In this document: in pieces, positions 33,591 through 40,597 of the stretch
How positions within the stretch are numbered: position 1 is the stretch's first letter
Layout of the letters: each line of letters starts with the position of its first letter
Source of the DNA: Saccoglossus kowalevskii
Lineage: Eukaryota; Hemichordata; Enteropneusta; Harrimaniidae
DNA length: 40,597 nt
Direction: 5' to 3'
Assembly (NCBI RefSeq): GCF_000003605.2
Contig: NW_003123447.1
Span: forward strand, 13,759 to 54,355
The notes under the pieces: generated by a model
Databases searched by the model: none
The model's input: the letters and a program-made list of their open reading frames with translations, nothing else
What the model was told of the DNA's origin: nothing
Translations under genes and position numbers: made by a program

Positions 33591-34129
33591 GTAAGTATGC
33601 TTTCAATTTATTGCGTTTGATTCCACTCCGAGCAATCCCAGTGTTTGTCAAGCGGTGACTGTGTTGTACATAGCTGTGATCATAGACGGCGTCTTCTGAA
33701 TCCTCTGTCGATACTTTGAATTAATCTGCATTTTTGCCGATCTTATACAGCAACAATATTCCACGCAAATAAGTGCCACTCTCATCGACGAGAATTTCAA
33801 AATTCTTATTTATTTCAACAAATTCGCTTCTCCAATGATCAAACCAACCAACCGATGATCATTTTAAATATGATTGATAAATTAACAACAAAACTGAAAA
33901 TTTCATCTATGATTATTTCTTGACATATTGTTTATTAATTTATATTTTGGATGATACATTCAAAAGTAAGAATATTTTCTCAAATAAACACGATTAGAAC
34001 ACCGCTGTGTAGAAAGTAAATTAACATACCTTTCTATTAACATGTTGTACTTACCTGTATGCATATGTTCTAATATATGCCATATGAACCATTTTTTTCA
34101 ACAGCTACTTCGATTCGCCAAACCTCACA

Positions 34130-36593
34130 ATGTTACGATACTGTTTACTGGTTTTATTACCATTTGTGGTACAAGTAAGTGTATATTTACGAATTCTCAA
34201 CTGTTTATCATTCAAATTAAACATCATGGGTTCGGTAAATGCTGTGTGCTCGACTGGTAAACGTAACCATCTAGGCGACGCGGTGTCGTATTTTGTTCAG
34301 ACACGGGTGTTCATTACTTAACGCAATGATTTTATTTGCACAGCGTTGTTCCCAAATCGATATTATGTTATGTTATGTATATTTATAACACCTGTAGTTA
34401 TAAACACCAGCATACACATTTCTATATTGTGTATAGAGTATTGTATGTTACGCATACTAGATATGTCATTATATAATCGCCATTACTCAGTTATACATTC
34501 TCATATATGTGTGTATTTTTTTTTCATTAACAGGCTTCACCATACAGTAAGTATTATTCCAATTTACCAATCATCGTTATCTTCTAAATCATCTCCAATT
34601 GGTATAACACATATTGTGACCTACTGAATAAACATCAAAACGAAGTACACTCATGTACGTTTCATTACATTATAACACTACGTCCCCCTAACTGTGTATT
34701 CTTTTGTCGTTATTAGACGTGCACTTAGACTCTTACCGATGGAATATCGTCTTGGGAGACTTCACTTGGTTTGAGGCTAGGGATGCTTGTGATGCATCGG
34801 GAGGACGACTTGCTGTATTTGACCAGAAAAACAAAAACAAAGCTGTTCGACAATTCATTATGGCAACCCCCGAGTTGAAGGAAGGTCCCGGTACGTAACA
34901 TCAGATCCCAGTTCTAATTTAGTTATTTGATATTTGATATTTGTATTGTATATAATTTAGATATTAGATAATTGTTTTCTATATAATTTAGATAATAGAT
35001 AATTATTTTCTATATAATTTAGATACGCAATTGTATTTACATTCACATATTTCTGTTTCGCTTTTCCCAGTCACAATTTATGCAACACTTTTGACCAGAA
35101 CTAGGTGGATTACTTTTGTATTTACTCGCTTGTATATCTATGTCACAGTTACAAAAGTGTTCACCACGTCACAAAAAACAAAGAGATCATGCCTTCCAAT
35201 ATAGAACATCAATCTCGGAATGTTTTGACAAATTATTTGACCGAATCACATGGTTATTTTTCACTAGGTGGCGGCTTCTGGATTGGATGTCATGATTTGA
35301 AGTGTGAAGGTGTTTTCGAATGGGTGAACGGAATTGAGGTATCAAGCATGTGGACTCAATGGTACCAGGGACCACCAACCGAACAGCCCAACAACAACCC
35401 AGCACAAGAAGGAGGCCAAGACTGTTGCCAACTATGGTAGGCATAGCTTTGTAAGCTAATTACTACTTCTAACGAGACACGTGCGTTTAGTGCGTACACT
35501 ACACAGAAATGGATTACATTCAGAATGATTCGGATTTATAAAATAGAAAGAACATGAGTATTTATTTCAATATCAATTTGTTATAGAGAAGAATCATATT
35601 GTCTACTAGGGACTTTGATTGAGTGTGTTGAGATTAACACTGGGATAACATATCAAATCACTAGTTTATGCTGTGGAAACATAAGGAAGGTTTTGTTGGA
35701 GGAGCTCTGATTGTTGTATATGGCACATATTAGCAGGCTGCCTCGGGAATACTGCCAAGTTTGCATGACGGCAACACGGCGATCGTATCGATCGACATAA
35801 GCGTAGGTCAATAGTATCCTTTCGATAAATTATTATAATTATACATCTTGGCTTGCTTGAGTTTAGTGAGATATAACACTCTAGATGTCAGCGAAAAGCA
35901 TTTTAGAAGATTCATGCATGCATTGTCGTTTTGTCCCTTGTCCTCGAATCTGTGTAGTTATGTATCTTAACTTTGGTTATGGCATGGTGTAAGAAATTGA
36001 CCACTCCAAAAATATGTAACATATTGACTACTTCTAGGAAGAGAATGTAACACTAATGGGGGGGGGGGGCAAGTCGCGTAGCACTCTTGCTTTCAGCGAG
36101 ATCTCGGAAGTCTTTGACAACTGAGAATGTGCTCCAAATTAGTTATATCATAGCCACTTGCTACTGCGTATGTCAATGCTTCTAATGAAATTTTGACAAT
36201 AATAATGTCATTTTGTTTCCACGTCGTTTCTCACGTTAAAATGGCTAAAATATTTTTCCATGAATATATAACGGATAGTTAATATTTATTTTTACAGGAA
36301 AAAACCACAAAACAAGCCAGTTTATCACTGGGATGACGAGTTCTGTGACGCAGAGAAAGGATACGTGTGTGAATACCGTAAGTTGCATTTTCAACTACTC
36401 ACAAATTTGAATACAAACGCATATAATATGGATGTATCTGAATACGACACTGGGCATGCGCAGATGTTGCCCAGTGCGTAACGTTGGACTACATACTGAA
36501 TTACGCCAGTTGCCATGGTTACAATAATTATGCAGGAATTACATACATATTAATTTACTATTTCCTGTACTTTCAGATCACGCCGAATGCTGA
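34130..36593 (+). CDS. CTLD gene E: secreted C-type lectin-like protein, 6 coding exons, 165 aa
   Basis: Coding exons: 34130-34174, 34534-34546, 34717-34890, 35268-35436, 36298-36377, 36577-36593. All are GT-AG, phases 0,1,1,2,1, total 498 nt. Signal peptide 1-16 (MLRYCLLVLLPFVVQA). CTLD: EARDAC, GGRLAVFDQKNKNKAVRQ, GGFWIGC ending at 85 with Cys90, EGVFEWVNG, QPNNN from 117, GGQDCCQLW, HWDDEFC, GYVCEY, tail HHAEC ending in Cys165. Like gene D it has no N-terminal cysteine but ends in cysteine. Exon 2 is only 13 nt. Intron 3 holds a 31-base tandem repeat. No exact AATAAA is seen just downstream; an AATACA variant near 36686 is a candidate. Secreted CTLD protein of unknown ligand. Confidence 0.9.
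34949..35025. repeat. 31-bp tandem repeat, ~2.5 copies (intron 3 of gene E)
   Basis: Units beginning TATATAATTTAGATA start at 34949, 34980 and 35011. The third is incomplete. Confidence 0.85.
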
Positions 36594-36693
36594 GAAACTC
36601 AACAATAAGATGACCGACGCCTCGACACGAACCAAGTAACGTCACATGTTCGATGAAATGTAAATTATTTTATTTTAGCCAATATTAATACAA

Positions 36694-37785
36694 TACGTTG
36701 TTTAACAAGTAAATAGTTTGGTGTTTATTTGGAGTTTGACTGACTGAGTGTGTTTGTTGAAATGTACAATGCGTGGATCGTGTAGTGTGTGATCACCAGT
36801 CTAAAATGACTAGTGATATTAATAATGAATTGATGCTTGTAAGTTTCTAATACGTCAAATTCATGAATAATGTCATCACGGTGTGTTACTCACGGTGGCA
36901 CTGACGATTGTATGTCAATTGAATAGGCATATCGTACACCCTTCAATGTTGTAGGGTTTTTGGTTTTACGCATTACCCCCCAAAGGTCGTGCATCCGGGT
37001 GTTTTCTAGCCAAACATGACAATGAGTTTTCTTTTAATTTATTCCATAAAAAATGCAAGCAAGTGTCGCGTATAAAAACATATTAATATGTCAAAAATGC
37101 CTATGACATATTGCGATACTATACGAAGAAAACGAAATAACAATTCTGCATACCAAGACCATGGGATATCATATTTTAAACTTTTCGAAGCAAATTTGGA
37201 ACAATGTCACCTAGAAAAATAGATAAAAACTAAGTGCGGAAGGCGTCAGGTTATCTACCCCAATTCCACTTTCCCCAAGTATATAATGGATTAAACCTAC
37301 AAATGTACAATCTCATAAATCTACAATCATTTGTTGACACATCGTCCGCTTGCACGTTGTTGTTTCGTTCGGACATTCCTCCCTCTACAGTCCCGTGCGG
37401 TAACTCCATTCATAACCGTGTATGTCACGTGGTTGCACGATAGAAAGTTTACCGACCAATAGAAAGTTTTGTTACAATATATGACTGCCAAAAAGCGCTT
37501 GGAGCTTTGCATTTCTTATGTCTTCATCTTCGGCTTCATTTCTGCCGATATGTGTTACAGTGACATCACGAGCTTTGAGGTATAACACCTACTCTTCTAT
37601 AATACTCAACAGTGGTGACAACACTATTAACGCACGCTCGATGGTCGCAAGGCCGGTAAAGCTTCATAATAACATATTGATTTTCCATTTCCAGTGCAAC
37701 GAAAAAACACATCCGACTCTAGACTTGCTTGCAGTCTGTTGCGATTCCAAAGAAAAATTCTTAACAAATAAATATAAATTGCGTA
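36694..37785. other. Spacer between gene E and foldback element F4, no gene seen
   Basis: AT-rich sequence with short frames only. One 99-codon frame (37518-37817) runs into the arm of the foldback element and shows no known motif, so I do not call it a gene. Confidence 0.4.
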
Positions 37786-38248
37786 AGGGACGACGTCAAA
37801 AGATCGATGTCGGATAAAAAACTCATTTCCTTCGTTTAGTTTGGCGGTGAGGGGGTTTTGACCTCAAAAAGTTTCCATCCTACAAAAACGATTTTATTTT
37901 TTAATGAAGTCAAAAAAATCTTCGAGTATTTGTAGTTCGTTTTCTTGTTCTATCCAATCATGGACAGAAATAACCGAAAAGGGAAAAAAACAACAGAAAA
38001 ATGGTTTGGTTCGAGTATAAATCTGTGCGTCAAATGAGGTGCTTTTGTAAAATCTTTTTATACCCACCCGACAACCAACTGCTATGCAATACTACTGTCC
38101 GATTATCAATTTGTATTTAATGGTGAATGTAGTCTGACGCCATGACCAATATTTATCAATTAAGTTTCAGTGGGGGGTAGGGGGGTTTGGAAAAAAAACT
38201 AAAGGAATTAAGTTTGTTATCCGACATCGATCTTTTGACGTCGTCCCT
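37786..38248. mobile_element. Foldback element F4 (~463 bp)
   Basis: The left end AGGGACGACGTCAAAAGATC, continuing GATGTCGGATAA, is repeated exactly in inverted form at the right end (TTATCCGACATCGATC to CGTCGTCCCT). Weaker pairing goes on inward for about 100 bases (TTTAGTTT, poly-G/poly-C stretches). No transposase frame. TA-rich flanks, with no certain target duplication. Confidence 0.7.
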
Positions 38249-38884
38249 AAACGAGGGGTGAACGCGAAAGTCATGGTAACATAGCGACTCGGAAATAAGT
38301 AGCTTGAATAGCTTTGGTCTGAATATCTGTGAGTTACATGATGTATGGATATCGTCGCTGGATTGGCTCGACATCCGAATCAACACAGCTTCCACTGTGT
38401 GCAGCCGCGACATTTATTCTCGGGCGGGCATTTTCACCGCCTGGCAACCATCATGGTGAAAACAAATGCCAATGAATTCTCAGAAAACTGTATTTTGGGA
38501 TGGTTGTTGACACCCCCTGAACAGTGTAACAAGATTACTCATACATATGCAACATATGCTTTTTTCTCGACTTTAGCTCTTTTCACTGGCTTTTCGACCG
38601 ACATTTCACAGCAGCTCGCGCAGAGCCCATAGAAATACATGATAGAGTGGTGCGCGACATGGCAACATAGCAACATGGAGCGTCTTGTGACTTCCGTCCG
38701 AGGATTATGATAGCTTGGCCAAGCGCGTTGATGAAAGAATCAATATGATTGGCTGTTGGTAAACTGATTCTAAACTGTGAGGGCATTGTCACATACACAT
38801 AGTCCTTATGAAATACTTCAAGGTGATAGCGGAGTGCTTTACCGGAACATTCACCTTGAAAATTCAAAATGTTGTTGACACAAT

Positions 38885-39943
38885 TCATTCAAGTGTTTTG
38901 CGTTTCCGTAAAAGTTCCAATCTCGGCACCACTGTATTGCTAGTTATTATGTCTTTCGATCCATAATAAATAAAACGGCAAATCTCCCCATAAGCCGTAT
39001 CTAGTTGTCGTATGTTACTTGCATTGAATTCATAGGAGAGCCAGCGTTCTCTGTATGCTCTCATCCAGACATGCACAGTGAATCGATTCTTCCACCAAGG
39101 GTATTTACCGAAAAATAATTGATGATGATTCCACTCTAGTATTCGAGATTGCTCTATATGAATGAGATCCGTGCGTTTTATTGCCAGTCTCAGTGGTTGG
39201 ATGCCGGAGTTGCAAGTGAAACAAATGCCATTGTAGTTTTGGTAACTTTCATAGAACAGTCTCAAAAATCGCGAATTCTTTGTAGCGACCATCATACCGT
39301 TATTAAGAATGTAAGAAGCCGGTTGTCCGATAACAAACTCGTAATGCCTTAGAGTTTCTAGTGAGTTGACGACCACTACGTCCGTATCTAAATAAACACC
39401 ACCTAGTTCTTGGAGAATTTCAAGTCTGGCAACATCGGCAGCATGCTCCGGAAGAAATGCATTCAATTTTTGATTAAAAATATAAACAGGGGCCTGCCGG
39501 TATAGCAATTCTAACACTGGAATTTGCTTCGCTTCCTGCCACCACTGGCCATGCGGCTCGCAGTCAGTGTGGAACAAAATACGATCAGCTTTCATAATAA
39601 AATATGCACTCATAATAGGAATCAAATGGTCAAATCGAAACTCGTGGCAGGTAAACCATATGAAATGCGCTATGTTGGGTACGATCGGCTTAGATTGGGC
39701 CTCTAATGTTCCGTTAATCCACCCCGATTCGCCGGATAGAAAGCCCGAGAATGTTCGCCAGCTATTTACGGGTTCTGCTAACAATACGTCGCTAATGTAG
39801 GTGACGCTGTAGGTACTCGTGGTTGCGGTGATCAGACTTAGTGTGACCAGAGATGTTACAACGGTCAAAGTCAAAATATAACGCAGATTACAAAGACGAA
39901 TCCACAATCGGCAGTACAACTTCCAGTTTCTGGAGTGAATCTT
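38885..39943 (-). CDS. Type II membrane glycosyltransferase, GT32-like (DXD), 5' end missing
   Basis: One exon encodes 352 residues to the stop. The open frame continues a further 48 bases upstream but has no ATG there. Instead there is a strong acceptor (cttttccccacg..ttacag) ending at 39944, so the start codon lies in an earlier exon that I did not find, possibly beyond the window. Numbered from the exon start: transmembrane segment about 22-42, stem with an N-glycosylation site (NGT) near 77, then the catalytic domain with HFIWF near 93-97, HAADVARLEIL at 167-177, GGVYLDTD at 181-188 and NNGMM beyond. The H-A-A-D/R-L-x-x-L-x-x-x-G-G-x-Y-x-D-x-D block is the donor-sugar and metal site of the Gly_transf_sug/GT32 group (alpha-1,4-galactosyl- and N-acetylglucosaminyltransferases, Och1). 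It probably acts in the Golgi; the sugar is not predictable. A possible AATAAA lies at 38413-38418 (minus). Confidence 0.85.
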   Translation of the reverse strand, partial: KIHSRNWKLYCRLWIRLCNLRYILTLTVVTSLVTLSLITATTSTYSVTYISDVLLAEPVNSWRTFSGFLSGESGWINGTLEAQSKPIVPNIAHFIWFTCHEFRFDHLIPIMSAYFIMKADRILFHTDCEPHGQWWQEAKQIPVLELLYRQAPVYIFNQKLNAFLPEHAADVARLEILQELGGVYLDTDVVVVNSLETLRHYEFVIGQPASYILNNGMMVATKNSRFLRLFYESYQNYNGICFTCNSGIQPLRLAIKRTDLIHIEQSRILEWNHHQLFFGKYPWWKNRFTVHVWMRAYRERWLSYEFNASNIRQLDTAYGEICRFIYYGSKDIITSNTVVPRLELLRKRKTLE

Positions 39944-40489
39944 CTGTAATGCAATGAATATAGACGTGGGGAAAAGTACAATTAGTGACAATTAGAACAA
40001 TGATATAATATCGAAGGCTAACATTTCAGTAAATAGTGCTTACATTTCAAGTATAGTGATTTCAAGTTATATATTTCACATGATAAACCGAGTTGCGGTG
40101 GTTAGAATCTTGTAAATAGCCGTTTACAAAATTCAAGCACAAAAACAGGGTTTATTCCTTATTTTTGTATTTATTAACGATAAAATTAAAATTTATAAAC
40201 GCCAAAAGTACAAAAAGTCGCTTCGTTATTTGCATATAAATAATTTATTTAATTTATGAATAATGCATAACGCATGTGACCATGGAATGACCGTTCTAAT
40301 GCGTGTTTTTGTAGAGAAACTCCATGAGAATTCGCAATAGCTCGGTCGATAGAGTTTGCACTTCAACCAAAGCTGCATAGTATTCAGTTGCCGAGGTATG
40401 AGGTTGCTTCAAAATAACGGTTTATTAGGTATGTTCAGTTATGTAGAAAAAGCATTGCTCGTTTACTAGTGTGTACAATTAACTGTGGC
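39944..40489. other. Upstream region of the glycosyltransferase exon
   Basis: AT-rich intron or flank. Apart from a tRNA-like A-box segment at 40338-40354 I see no supported feature, and no convincing first exon for the glycosyltransferase. Confidence 0.35.
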
Positions 40490-40597
40490 GATTAAAATCT
40501 ACATATAAATACAACTGTAGGGGCTGACAATCTGCATACGAATACAACTGTAGGGGTTTACAATCTGCATATGAATACAACTGTAGGGGCTTACAAT
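40490..40597. repeat. 33-bp tandem repeat running off the window
   Basis: ACAACTGTAGGGG recurs with a spacing of 33 (40511, 40544, 40577), and AATCTGCATA(C/T)GAATAC lies between. At least three units; the array continues past the last base. Confidence 0.9.

Noticed and set aside
38583-38888. 101-codon minus-strand frame just past the glycosyltransferase stop
   Set aside because: No family motif; it lies in the probable 3' UTR, overlaps the stop by a few bases, and has no splice context.
1-40597. Bacterial-type features: operons, ribosome binding sites, CRISPR, phage attachment sites
   Set aside because: Spliced genes with TATA boxes and AATAAA signals show this is animal DNA. The tandem repeats have no spacer structure.

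Overview
The window is animal nuclear DNA, AT-rich and gene-sparse. Short coding exons are separated by GT-AG introns, TATA boxes lie upstream, AATAAA signals lie downstream, and the spacers are full of small foldback elements and tandem repeats. The proteins are secreted C-type-lectin-like domain (CTLD) proteins, which suggests a marine invertebrate (mollusc, brachiopod, hemichordate or lancelet would all fit). The sequence does not let me choose between these. Nothing bacterial or viral is seen, apart from a possible LTR-retroelement relic.

The main content is a cluster of five related CTLD genes, assembled here exon by exon: A (minus, 669-4393), B (minus, 13817-16739), C (plus, 19360-25223), D (minus, 28174-30519) and E (plus, 34130-36593). 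Each has six coding exons with the same intron phases (0,1,1,2,1). In A, B, D and E a non-coding first exon lies behind a TATA box; for C this exon is only tentative. The spliced coding lengths are exact multiples of three (176, 180, 173, 165 and 165 aa). Each protein is a signal peptide plus one CTLD plus a short tail encoded by a tiny last exon. They form three subtypes: A/B, C and D/E. All share an unusual domain: QPN in the calcium-loop position, QDCC instead of the usual E-D-C, WDD instead of WND, and extra cysteines.

D and E are divergent paralogues. Their proximal promoters are about 90% identical over 117 bp and lie in inverted orientation (31236-31352 and 33414-33530), which suggests co-regulation.

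At the right end (38885-39943, minus) is the large exon of a type II membrane glycosyltransferase with a DXD motif (GT32-like). Its 5' exon is not identified.

The gene-poor 4.6-13.8 kb stretch and the introns carry three TTAA-bounded miniature elements, four other foldback or inverted-repeat elements, a roughly 600-bp dispersed repeat in two copies, an LTR-like segment, a possible Gypsy-type reverse transcriptase scrap, a 23-bp minisatellite, several poly-G tracts, and a 50-N assembly gap inside a pentanucleotide repeat.
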